From positions 209,501-273,500 of the forward strand of contig CAJNDS010002695.1 of assembly GCA_905221605.1 (NCBI GenBank): a stretch of 64,000 nt of DNA, given 5' to 3'. The position numbers and the translations under genes were made by a program. The notes under the pieces were generated by a model. It searched no databases and had not been told where the DNA came from. It worked only from the letters and a program-made list of their open reading frames with translations. This document shows, piece by piece, positions 44,901 through 54,512 of this stretch (positions within the stretch are counted from its first letter, which is position 1; each line of letters opens with the position of its first letter). The DNA is from Symbiodinium natans. Taxonomy: Eukaryota > Sar > Dinophyceae > Suessiales > Symbiodiniaceae.

Positions 44901-47425
44901 ACTGCGTGGCCACGTACCTGCTGGGAGTCGGGGATCGGCATCTGGACAACATCATGATGACGGAGGACGATGATCCTCAGGGGTACTGTAGCGTATGACA
45001 GCCTCGCGATGGATTGCAATGAGTAGAAGGAAGTTCGTGAATTCGTGAAATAGGAACAAAGGATATACCTCGAGGCCCTAGTTCCCTACGAAGAACCTGC
45101 GGCTAAGCTCCACGAACTAGAAGGATGCAAGTCCAAGAACATCCTGCAATCGACAATTCCAGCCTACTCGAGAACCTAAGATGGCTCTCGCGCCGCCAAC
45201 CTGCGCGGAACAGCCTGCCGAAGAAACTTGTGGTGCTAGAGGGAGACTCCGTAGAGCCCTTGTAGAGCGCTTGTGCGACAACGCAGTCGGTAAAGAAAAA
45301 GCCCGCACAGAAGCTGAGATGCAAAGCACAATAGCATGAAGATGAATTACAGCTTCATGAATTGAGCGGGGTTTGCGGGCGTGTTTCAAGTCAGGTGCTT
45401 CTAGGAATCTGCACTGAGGAAATACGCTTAATTGCCTTGGATTTAGTTTAGGTCCGACACGTCATCCCCTCCCCCACAAAATTCTAGTTCCACCCACACA
45501 AGCAACCAAAATGCCAAATCCGCTAGACCTGAAGCCACCCGAAGATCCCGAGACTAGGAGGGTCACTTCTTCCACATCGACTTCGGCTTCGTCCTGGGCG
45601 ACGATCCCAAACCCGGAGCGCCCTCGGTGAGAGCGAGGAGCCCAGCGGTTGTGCGATAAACAAGCAGGTTTTGTTCTCAGGCTTTTTCTCAGCTTAAATA
45701 CTACGTCGACTAGTTTTGTAGGCTTTTGCCGGGGATTGTTAACTTCCATTGCGAACTCAGATCTCGGCAGTGCCTGGGCCTTCTCACAACTTGTGGTCTT
45801 CACTCTTGCCCTCCACCTTGTGGTTCGAAAACCACATCGAAACAAGACACCTTGACCTCGAAAACCAGCAGAAAGAAAGAAGGTGCCCCGCGAGGTCCTC
45901 GAAGTCCTTCGGCCAGAGCCTCAGGTTTGAGTTGCGCTTTTGGGGCTTAGGGTTTAGGGCGTTTAGGGGTTTGCGAGGTTTGTGGGAGGGGTTGGCGCTG
46001 GGGACACGGGTGGCCTTCTGTACCGCACTGTAGATGGAAAGCCGATGAAAGCCGGCCTCAGGCAATGAGAGAAGATACTTACTCTTACAAGAGTCAAGAG
46101 TTCGTTGGGATTTTCTGGTGAGTGTGATGACAGGAACAACCACCGGGGTGATCGTCTGAGTCAATTATCGGTCTGGCAGGAAAGGTCGTATAAGATGTTG
46201 TGAACCTCGGGTCTTTCCGAGGCTGCTTGTCTTGGCGCAAAATGGCTCTTAACCTGTCTTGGAGCGACACAGAAACTGATCAAAGACATCTTGTCTCTCC
46301 ATGCCACTCGGCTTGGTCGCTGCACAGGATATCTGGCAGATACGACCGCTTTCGCGAGCTTCTCAGGGAGGCCATGGGACATGTGGATGTGTTCTAGGAG
46401 GTCGGAGAAAGGAAGTTGGCTTCCAGTACTGAGGTTGATGCAGCAAAAAGTACCGCTTTGCTTTGTTGAATGATTCCAAGGTTAGTCCTCCCCGAAATGT
46501 TTAGTGTCATCGACAGCTAAACTTCCGCCAGTAAAGCTTGCATGACAGGCATTCACGCTCATTCGACGCACCGCACGCTTGTGGACGGCGCTGCTGTCAC
46601 TGGCATCGAGTGCTGGAGGGTGGGGCAGCGGGTCCGAAACATCACCGAATTGTGATAGAATGGGTTTAGGATGCTCTCGTCCGTGTGCTTTGTCTTAATT
46701 CAGCCAGCTTCAGCAGGGATCGATGCCCGGCTGTCAGCACCCAAAACTGTGGACGCGTAGAGTAATTGCTCTGACAGGGAGTATAATATGGTACCCAGCG
46801 CAGAATTCTTATAAAGCGTGGCACTGGGAGGAATGGCGTGACGGTGTTGAGAGATGACGCGGAGCGGGCAATCCACACTGCCGCGGTCTCAACAGTAAGT
46901 ATGAAAGGCCCATAAAGGCCCCTTCAGTAGGGTTTAGGGTTGAGGGTGCTTAAGACGACCTTAGACAGGAACCCGGGTCACAAATGAATTTGAGCATTAT
47001 TCCATTGTTCGTGAAAGGTCAGAGAGCGGCTGCACCTCGAACTCGACGATGCATCGGCAGCAGCTGAGATCACAGCAGAGGCGTCGTCGGATTTGATCAT
47101 CAGCTGAGACATTGCGTAGCAAGTATAATGTCTGTACATATTTTTTATACACTAGACATACATATGTGAGTGTACTCATGTACAGATATACGCATTTATA
47201 TCTGCATACATATGCACAGAGTCCCATTTTGTTTGTTTACCGATTTGACATATTTGAACTGCCACGTTCAGCAAGGAATGCTAGCCTCTCTACGATAGAC
47301 AAAGTTGTCGTGCTTTCCAGGTGGAGCACAACGCTGCTGCCATGCTTCCGGTCATCTACGACAAGCTGCATCAGGCTTCCAAGATGCACAGTTTCTGGGA
47401 AAGCCTGCGTCATCACTCCATTTGA
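41989..47425 (+). CDS. VPS34: Class III phosphatidylinositol 3-kinase (VPS34-like), about 16 exons, 5' end not found
   Basis: VPS34 phosphorylates phosphatidylinositol to PI3P on endosomes and autophagosomes, usually with VPS15. Exons: 41989-42062 (HWHWLQ, helical domain, tentative), 42236-42328 (LPVDPTQ), 43010-43156 (KKGDDLRQ), 43269-43301 (LVLQIFRLM), 43580 or 43595-43615 (ERLLEADH), 43754-43795 ([12 protein letters not shown]), 43930-43983 ([13 protein letters not shown]), 44357-44402 ([11 protein letters not shown]), 44684-44735 (GSTAG), 44899-44965 ([12 protein letters not shown], catalytic loop), 45558-45626 ([17 protein letters not shown] plus class III activation loop), 46042-46061 (PMKAG, tentative), 46328-46370, 46549-46619, 46831-46894, 47018-47089 ([11 protein letters not shown]) and 47321-47425 ([13 protein letters not shown]). 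Phase holds at every join. Catalytic Asp, Asn and DFG are intact; the usual Q after GDDLRQD is A. C2-domain exons were not found. The kinase call is firm; class III rests on the activation loop. Confidence 0.85.
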
Positions 47426-47579
47426 ATGCCGAATAGAAAACGCGCAGGCAGGCTTGTTCTGGCACTGAGCGGAGAGGCGGCATCGCTGGCATCTCAGTGT
47501 TGGAGTCCAGGAGTAGGGCTGAACTGAAGGGGCAATACTGGAACCAGTGCTCGCCTCACCAGTGCTCGCCTCACCATGC

Positions 47580-47831
47580 CCCACCAATTGAAGCTGATCT
47601 TCGACTCCGCGCAGGCATGCGCCACAGCGACTGAATACCTCAGCTCACCTTCAATGAGCTGTTCTGTTAACGAGCAAGGTGGAAGCTGTCCTACGTCTCT
47701 CGCTGCCGAATGTCGCCAACACATCATTATCCTGCAGACTCGATTACGCAGATCAGCTAAAGCCATTTGCCCAACGCGTGCCTCTTGATTGCGCCGAAGA
47801 GGCTGAGAGACATTGGAAAGCTGCCTGTTAA
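47580..47831 (+). CDS. Candidate exons downstream of the kinase gene
   Basis: 47735-47831, after CCTGCAG, encodes DYADQLKPFAQRVPLDCAEE and ends in TAA, a plausible terminal exon. 47587-47617 (QLKLIFDSAQ) ends at a GC donor. These may be alternative 3' exons of the kinase gene or a separate small gene. No family is recognised. Confidence 0.25.
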
Positions 47832-48060
47832 TGAAAGTGCCGCGTGGCACACTGTGTGGAACTTCATGATCGAAGTTTCACCTCGAAGCATCCATCGATT
47901 TGTCACGTATAGCGCAAGCTAGTCCCCAAAACAGCTCGAACGCCTGCTTCGCTGGACACTGGAGCATCTACTTCTCGAGCATGCAAAGATGCATATCGAG
48001 TTGGCCCTATGGTAGACATGGATCAGGCCGTGATACTGAAAGTTTGCCACCAAGCTCGCG

Positions 48061-48303
48061 GGGTCTGTGGTCTCCTATGGTGTCCGACCATATTTGGGGC
48101 CGGGTGTGTGTCACGGTTTGGGTCCGTGGTCTCCCACGCTCTCCGATCATGAGCGCAATTGGGGCGGGTGGGTGTCAAGCGGCTTGGGTCCGTGGTCTCC
48201 TATTGCCGGGAAGGTGTCACGCAGTTTGGGTTCGTGATCCCACGGTTTCCGATCATGACCGGGGTGTGTCACGTTTGGGTCCGTGATCTCCCATGGTCTT
48301 TGG
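48061..48303. repeat. Degenerate tandem repeat with variable unit length
   Basis: Units begin GGGTCYGTGRTCTCC at 48061, 48120, 48186, 48228 and 48277 (lengths 59, 66, 42, 49, then partial). Most continue CCGATCATGA...GGGTGTGTCACG. They are one sequence repeated with deletions, not a coding repeat. Confidence 0.75.
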
Positions 48304-48448
48304 AACACAATTGCTTAAGAGAATCAATCTCATTCAAAACAGTTTCAAAAAAATCAAAACCGAAACGCAGTTCAAATATCCCCAAAACTACACGACACCA
48401 AAACCCCAAAGCGATTGCTGTGTTCTGCTCTGCAGTTCCGGCAAGACC

Positions 48449-48672
48449 GGTAAGAGTTTTGTTTTTGCTGTTGATGCATTTTGCTGTTGCTGCGGCGGGA
48501 GGAGGAGGGTGGGGGTTGTTTTTGCTATTGGTGTTAGTTGTCTTTGCTTTTGGTGCGGGGGGGTGCTAAGCGCAAAACGCATCCCGTCGCACCAAAAGGA
48601 AAAAAAGCAAAGAACGCAAAGAACGCAGCAACAGGAAGAAAGCATCAGCAGCAAAAACAAACACTCTTACCC
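48449..48672. repeat. Long imperfect inverted repeat (foldback)
   Basis: The left arm, starting GGTAAGAG at 48449 and running through GTTTTTGCTGTTGATGC to CTGTTGCTGC near 48492, is matched by the complement of 48672 back to about 48625 with about 40 of 47 positions identical. A second inner match pairs TTTTGGTGCG (48549) with CGCACCAAAA (48587). Loop about 20 nt; the left arm carries an extra G-rich insert. Either strand as RNA would form a stem-loop of about 220 nt. Confidence 0.75.
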
Positions 48673-48708
48673 ATTTGGGACCCCACTTTCAGATGGCGTA
48701 GTCCCAGC

Positions 48709-49053
48709 AGCCGTTTTGCTCAGTTCCAGGCGACTCGCTGTTGGGAAAAATGCTGAGTAGGCAGACGGTCGACAAAGCCTCATCAGCTCGAGGCAGGACG
48801 TGGGAGATCACAATCTCAGAGGTTAGAGTTGCTTGCAAGAGGCTGGTGTACATGTCGCAATGTGTGGCAGTGTCGCGTTGAGCCTTTTTGGGCCTCCAGG
48901 CTTCCCCATGCAGCGACATGTCGATGGATTTGCAAAGATCTCGCGCACGAGCGAGCCAAGGCGAGACGATCTAAGGAACGCAGACTCAAGCATCCAGGTT
49001 GATGCACTCCGAGGCTTTTGTCGGAAGATTGACCTTCTGCTTGATTGGCTCAG
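48709..49053 (+). CDS. Two candidate exons, unknown gene
   Basis: A frame open from 48709 to TGA at 48879 encodes PGDSLLGKMLSRQTVDK and WEITISEVRVACKRLVYM. 48998-49053, with AG/G acceptor and GC donor, encodes VDALRGFCRKIDLLLDWL. A 249-codon frame overlaps from 48999 to 49748 but reads the second exon in a different, less coding-like frame. No family is recognised. Confidence 0.3.
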
Positions 49054-49855
49054 GCAATGAGATCCTTTACGTGAGCTTTGACCAGGCCAGTGCTGCCGGG
49101 AGTCGCAGAATGCACGGCCACTCCATGTGTGTTGCATGGGAGTGCGCAGGCGTTATCCTTTGCGGAATTCCGACCAGTGTCTCCGCACTTATCCGAAACT
49201 TGCCTGCCTTCTCGCATATGCTAGAACACTGTGATTCTATTTGCATCTCAGCTGTGACACTGGGTGGGTTGAGAGGACATCACCTGCTTCGTCTGCGGGA
49301 CCGAGGGCGGATTCCGTGTCTGCAGGACGGGGCCTGTTGTATCCATGCTGCTGCCAAGAACACCAGCACCCAGCACTCCCAACATCCTTGGAACCTCACC
49401 TTACTGAGGCTCGACGTCGTAAGCCGAATTGCCCATTACACTGATCATGGAATGGCAGCTACTGCACCCGCACTTTCAGGACCCTTTCCACCTGACTTTC
49501 AGAAGAGATTTCGAGGAGCCTCAGCGATGTTGAGTTCACAACTTCGTCGAAGCCCAAGCCGAAGCATTGATTCCACGAGTATAAAGATTGTATCCACTGT
49601 ACCGGAGCCATATATGGAGCCCTGCATTGCGTGCCAAGCTCGCACAGGATGGCAGCGTCTATATAAGTCGTTCGTATGCTGGTGGCCTGTCGCACTTGTC
49701 GGCTTGCGCGCACTGTTAGCCGAATTTAGCAGTACCGGTAGCTGTTGAGATGCACTGCAGTGTTAGTCGGGTTTACTGCACTTTCGGCTCTCTTGGAGAA
49801 GTGAAGCCTTGACGATGCTGAATTCACCGGCGGCAAAGGTCCGCCAGCAAGTGCG

Positions 49856-51883
49856 ATGTTTGTGATTTGGAGAGCGGCCATTGTCGGCCTGTTGGTTGGG
49901 ACATATTCATGTCTTGGTGAACCTGAGTGCGAAGCAGCAGATGAGATGGCGCATCTTCAATACCAGAAAACCCAAGATGTTCAGGGGCCCTTCTGTCCTC
50001 TGAGTGTCCTGAACTCTGGGGATTGTATTGGAGACGGCGCATGCCTGCGCTGTGAGCCTTCAGCAGACGGGATGAAGATCCCGACGAACGACAGCAACGG
50101 CTTTCCCAGCGGGTTTCTCTACTGTTTCAACGACCCGCCCCCGATCAACGAGGCTGCAACCTGCACCATCGAACGGAACAACATCAATTCCTACTCTTTC
50201 CAGAATCCGAATAATTACTTAAACTGTACGGGACCCTCCGCCTGCTTCGGCTTCCGACTCAGAGACTTCTCGGCTTTGTGTTGCGATGGGAACCAAGCGT
50301 GCCGGAACGATGACCGCCTTGTTTTACCCAACGAGTTCCGCCTCGTCAAGGGGAATCCGAACTGTGACCAGGACGTTTGTTGCCGAGGCATCAGATCCTG
50401 CAGTAATGGAGCCATCATCTCCGGAGCCCGCTCAGCAGCTTGTCGCAGTTTCAATGCCTGCGAAGAGGCCAACATGTTTCTCTCCAAGGACTTGTTCTGT
50501 TCCCGCCCCGTCGCATGTCGGCGAGGCAACTTCAGCTTTTCCGGAGGTGGGTCTCACTGCGTCCAATGCCTCGATGCCGGTAGTCCCATAGAACCCTTCG
50601 CACAGCCCTGCGAAGAGAGCCAGATGTCCTTCAATGCTGGCAACGCAGAGCTGCAATGTGCTCGAAACACTTGCAACAACTCGGTGATTTCATTGACTGG
50701 ATCAGCATGTGTCCACATCCGGTGCGAAGACAGTATTAGTTGTGGCAGCATGGCCGTCAATGATGACGATTCAAGTAGCAACTCCTGCTTCTGCAGTGGT
50801 CCTGGATGCAGCAATTTGGTGGGGACCTTGACTTGCAACGAACCGTCGACGGCGTCCCCATGTGGCGAGAACATCTGCAAGAGCGATGGAACTCCATCGG
50901 CTTTCTGCGACCGAGGCTTGGCCGATCCGCCTGATTGCTCCTCGTGCGCCACGGGGGGTGGCATGCATGGCGATCCACACATCTCCACTTTGGATGGACG
51001 CAGTTATACGGTGCGAGCTCAAGGGAACTTTCTACTCTGGGGCTTTTCCGGTTTGGATGCCGAAATTCAGTCAGAGAAGGGCCTCATGAAAAAAGTTCCA
51101 CTGGATTTCCGAATCTATGCCAACTACGCAGGCCAAAAGTCTTGGGCAAAGGGAATTCTCTTGGTTGACCACTCCGGAGTCACAGAGCCGCGCAAGGCTT
51201 TGGAGTTCACGTCCCAGGACTGCGCCTGGAAGACCAAAACGGGGCTTGACAGCTGGCAAACTTTGAAATTGAAGAAGGATGATGCCGGCTTCCTCCAGAA
51301 TCTAGTGGATGCTGACGGTGCCATCTTTGGTGCTTTCAAGGTGACGAAGTCTGCGAAAGGAGCTCCAGGCGCCTTCCTGCACAGCGTGCAGCTGTTTATG
51401 GGCACACAAAGCGGATTGACAGAAATTGCGCAGCTATGGGTAACATGCAGGGCAGGTACTCGCCTCGCAGCCAAGCTGAAAATGTCCAGTGTGGTGCAGA
51501 ATCGCTTTGTCACGGGAGAACTTGCTCTTAGCGGCCACTCTTCTCTCGTGACAGGTTCCACGAAACGCAGAGGAGTGAGCCTCGCGACGTCAGACATGGA
51601 GTTTGCAGAGCACTCAGGCTGGAGGAATCTGGGTGGGAGTGAGACAGCCGCAACCTACTTGGCATCGATGCAAGAAGTTGCGCACCTGAGTTTGCTAGCT
51701 GTGAATCGCTGCGCCGCCGAAGAGAGAACCGAAGCTGTGAAGATGTGCCAAAAACACTTAGCCAAATCAGGAAATACCGCAGCACAAGAGAATTTCTTAG
51801 CTGACTGTGCCTTCGACATTTGTGGCGATGGCGGCGAAGCTGCCGCCCAGCTTGCAGCAGATCTGCTCAACTTTGGAGAGTGA
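49856..51883 (+). CDS. Secreted cysteine-rich protein with von Willebrand factor D domain
   Basis: 675 uninterrupted codons start from an ATG that opens a signal peptide (FVIWRAAIVGLLVGTYSC, residues 2-19). Residues 25-370 are a cysteine-rich region with many C-x(3-12)-C spacings and weak internal repetition of N, S and C (CRNDD, CCRG, CSNGA, CRSFNAC). The diagnostic vWD opening GGGMHGDPHISTLDG is at about residues 369-383 (GDPH at 372-375), followed by a beta-rich domain to about 535 with LWVTCRAG. The C-terminal 60 residues contain C...MCQKHL...LADCAFDICGDG, resembling the C8 module that follows vWD in mucin-type proteins. vWD proteins are extracellular, often disulfide-linked cell-surface or adhesive proteins. 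Confidence in the gene and domain is high; its exact role is unknown. It is intronless, unlike its neighbours, and its 3' end is repeated downstream. Confidence 0.92.
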   Translation: MFVIWRAAIVGLLVGTYSCLGEPECEAADEMAHLQYQKTQDVQGPFCPLSVLNSGDCIGDGACLRCEPSADGMKIPTNDSNGFPSGFLYCFNDPPPINEAATCTIERNNINSYSFQNPNNYLNCTGPSACFGFRLRDFSALCCDGNQACRNDDRLVLPNEFRLVKGNPNCDQDVCCRGIRSCSNGAIISGARSAACRSFNACEEANMFLSKDLFCSRPVACRRGNFSFSGGGSHCVQCLDAGSPIEPFAQPCEESQMSFNAGNAELQCARNTCNNSVISLTGSACVHIRCEDSISCGSMAVNDDDSSSNSCFCSGPGCSNLVGTLTCNEPSTASPCGENICKSDGTPSAFCDRGLADPPDCSSCATGGGMHGDPHISTLDGRSYTVRAQGNFLLWGFSGLDAEIQSEKGLMKKVPLDFRIYANYAGQKSWAKGILLVDHSGVTEPRKALEFTSQDCAWKTKTGLDSWQTLKLKKDDAGFLQNLVDADGAIFGAFKVTKSAKGAPGAFLHSVQLFMGTQSGLTEIAQLWVTCRAGTRLAAKLKMSSVVQNRFVTGELALSGHSSLVTGSTKRRGVSLATSDMEFAEHSGWRNLGGSETAATYLASMQEVAHLSLLAVNRCAAEERTEAVKMCQKHLAKSGNTAAQENFLADCAFDICGDGGEAAAQLAADLLNFGE

Positions 51884-52071
51884 GAAGCGGCCGATTGGTT
51901 GTGCCTTCAACTTTTGTCTGTGCCGGGCGGTGAAATTGCCACCCAGCTTGTGCCAGATCTGCTCAAGTTTGGAGCAGAATGTAAACTTATAATTCGCAGA
52001 AGCCTATGGTGCCTTCGACATGCGCGCCGGTGGCGGTGAGATTGCCGCCCAGCTTGAGGCAGAAAGTCCTT
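51802..52071. repeat. Three tandem copies of the vWD gene 3' end, two decayed
   Basis: The last coding stretch (51802-51880, TGTGCCTTCGACATTTGTGG ... CTGCTCAACTTTGGAGA) recurs at about 51896-51979 and, shorter, at about 52005-52071. Spacing is roughly 95-110 bp. The copies share TGCCTTC, GCCCAGCTTG and AGATCTGCTCAA but have frame-breaking indels, so they are outside the present frame. Confidence 0.75.
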
Positions 52072-52181
52072 AAGTGCTGCATTCCTTGCCACAAGGCCTT
52101 CTCCATGGACTTCCTCTGTCCCTTTTCGTGGCCTTTCGGGCAAAGAGGGAGCTTCCACGAGCAACACGATTTTACCGCTTG

Positions 52182-52320
52182 AGTGAACGAAGCAAATACG
52201 GGCGTAAGAAAAGAATAATGAAGGCCCGACAAATGCTATTTATATTGTGTCTATATTTAAATGCCCGTATTCGTAATGTAGGCACGAAATAGGGCATTCA
52301 TTGGCTTTTTTGTTCACTCA
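52182..52320. repeat. AT-rich inverted-repeat island, MITE-like
   Basis: GAGTGAAC at 52182 and its complement GTTCACTC ending at about 52320 bound an AT-rich piece in which AATACGGGC and GCCCGTATT are also inverted. No clear target-site duplication. Possibly a small degenerate non-autonomous element. Confidence 0.4.
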
Positions 52321-52773
52321 TTATATTCACGGCCCGGGATACAATATTGATTGTATTATGGGCCCCACTTTGAGACTATATTAGGGGTTCAGGTTGCAAA
52401 AGGCCTGGGTTCCTTCAAATCGAAGCATGGAATTGGAGTCCTTGGAAGTTCTGCCTTCGCTGGGTCCCTTGGTGCCCTTCCAGGGGGACTTCTTGATGAT
52501 GATGCATCTCGTCATAAACGCTACCAGGTACCTACTTTCAGACCCTCATTCAGGGCAACAAGCCATAATTACTCCAGCCCAACCCCAAAGTCCCCGCTAA
52601 AGCCAACTGCAACACAAACCCAAACCCTAAAACCAACGAAGTCCTTGTTTGCCATCACGTGAGGCGGCTGTTTCAGAGGCCGGGCCTCGGGATGAGACTT
52701 TTTGGCTTTATGCGGTTTAGGGGTTCGCTACCTCTCAGGCTCTTGGAGGGTTTAGGGGGTCAAAGGCAGCAGA

Positions 52774-53459
52774 ATGGGATTTCAGAGCCTTGGGCAGCCT
52801 GTGCCAAGTGGCGCCCGACCAGACAAGCCCTTGGCGCAGAAAGAAGACACCCCAGTGCCCGATGTGTCGAATGGGGCTTGCAGCACCCCATCTCACAGGC
52901 ACGCGCCGTTCGAAGTCCACCGCACCACATGCAGGCCTGGGGCCTGTGGCTGCACCATGGTATGCGGATTGCATCAAGGGGTCCTGAGATGTCCTGAGCA
53001 TGTTCCTGAGCATGCCTTGTGCTGCTGGGTTCAAGCATTTTGCAGAATCATTGCTAGCAGTAGCTCTTCAAGCAGTATCGGCTGCTTTCGTTCTCACACT
53101 CGCGTCGAATCTCTGAGACTACGCAGGCAGGGGCAGCCCAGATTCAGACATGAGATTCTACTCTGCTAGGTTGTGGTGGTGGAACATCCGAAGCCAGTGT
53201 AGTGCTTCATGGGTTGGGAGCTTGCGCATGCCATCGTCTTCAATATGAAGCAACCATCAGCAACCTCACGCAATATCAGCTCTTGCAAGGTGCAGACAGT
53301 GCAGGACGATGCAGCATCAACTCCGAAAGCCCAAGTATAGCTTCAGTTCTTCTGGTGCAAGGCTGTTTCTTGCCCCATGCCACGCAGCACACTAGAGAAC
53401 ACTGTGTCATGGCAAGTCTGCATGAGAAAGAGCCAGCTACTGCGAACCATAAGCCGTGA
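52774..53459 (+). CDS. Weak open frames, unknown
   Basis: 52774-53169 (131 codons) has a plausible polar part, SGARPDKPLAQKEDTPVPDV, then a Cys/His-rich part. 53202-53459 contains LQYEATISNLTQYQLLQGAD. Either may contain real exons; neither has a recognised domain. The stretch 52330-52770 holds only CCCTAAA/GGGTTTAG-like words. Confidence 0.25.
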
Positions 53460-53703
53460 AAGACGGAGCACCAACCAACTGGCTAGCCAACACTCGAACG
53501 ACCTGAATCCATCCGTCGGACCGTAGGTTTAGGAGCGAAACGAAAGAGTTCAAGTCCAGCGTGAGGCCCCCGTTCCTTCTTTCTTTTCCTTCCGGGGCAT
53601 AGGTGAGTGTGAATCCCGAGCGGGCCAATGTCCGAGCGCTGTGCTCTGCTCAGCCAATAAGAACAACGATCAACATTTGGGGCTGAAGCTGGGCTGGAAC
53701 AAA

Positions 53704-54246
53704 TAGATCGTCCACGGCGTCGTCATCCACCTCGGCAGCCTCGTCAAGGATGTCGCCCGTAACGGTGCCGTCAGCGATGCACGAATCGACCAAAGTGCGT
53801 TCATCCCCTTCGCAAGGTTGGGCAGGAACATCGCAGTCAACGGTGCCATCAACGATGCTCGAGTCGTTCACACTCCATCCATCCACTTCGCCAGCTACGG
53901 CAGGTACGTCGCCCTAAACGTTGCCGTCAACGATGCTCTAAGCATTCACTGTGCCGAAGTCCACTCCGCTAGCTCCGGCACGGATGTCGGCCTCAACTTT
54001 GCCACCAACGACGCTGAAAACCACCGAGAAACCAACTTCCAGGGACGTCGCGGCCACGCTTTTCTAAGTCCGCCATCTCTCTGCACCCATGCTCGTGGTC
54101 GAAGTCATACCAAAGCGCGGCGCTTCAACCCCTACCGGCAGCGGCGTCTGCCAGTATTCTCCATATTTCTCCATGAAGTCACTGACACAATTGACTCAGC
54201 CAGGGCTCCTGCCAGCCTCCTTGAGCTTTCTGTGGTCCTGGTGTGA
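53704..54246 (+). CDS. Open frame containing a 26-residue tandem repeat
   Basis: Between TAG at 53704 and TGA at 54244 the frame is open for about 180 codons. Its first half is a tandem repeat of exactly 78 bp: AACGGTGCC-type anchors at 53761, 53839, 53917 and 53995. Each unit reads roughly G-R-x-V-A-x-N-x-A-V-N-D-A followed by about 13 variable residues ending IHFAS. The 26-codon period keeps frame. The second half (RRGHAFLS onward) is not repetitive and less convincing. The minus strand also yields an acidic repeat (SIVDGTV) but has stops. No known repeat family is recognised. Confidence 0.4.
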
Positions 54247-54512
54247 GCAAGGACCCAGCGAAGGCTGCAGGCTAGAAATTGCGATTGCCACGAGGAGACA
54301 ATCTGAGACAATGGCGAGATAAGGTGAACCAAGTGCTTGGGGTCTGGATCGTCCCAGGCAGGAGATCGCCACCGCGCTACCGCAGAGACACAAAGTGGCA
54401 GATCCCCCCGCCCCTCCGCCGCGATGTTTGTAGGGCCTTAAGACCTTCAAACCCCTCTCCTCAAAAACATTTTTAAAAACATAAGCCTCTCAAGAACCCC
54501 ACCTGGCAGACC

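Noticed and set aside
48999-49748. 249-codon open frame as a single gene
   Set aside because: Its composition drifts, it has no motif, and it reads the better exon candidate 48998-49053 in another frame.
49770-49860. Possible spliced-leader relict upstream of the vWD gene
   Set aside because: Only about nine bases resemble part of the leader (TTTCGGCTC); no full or tandem relict is present.
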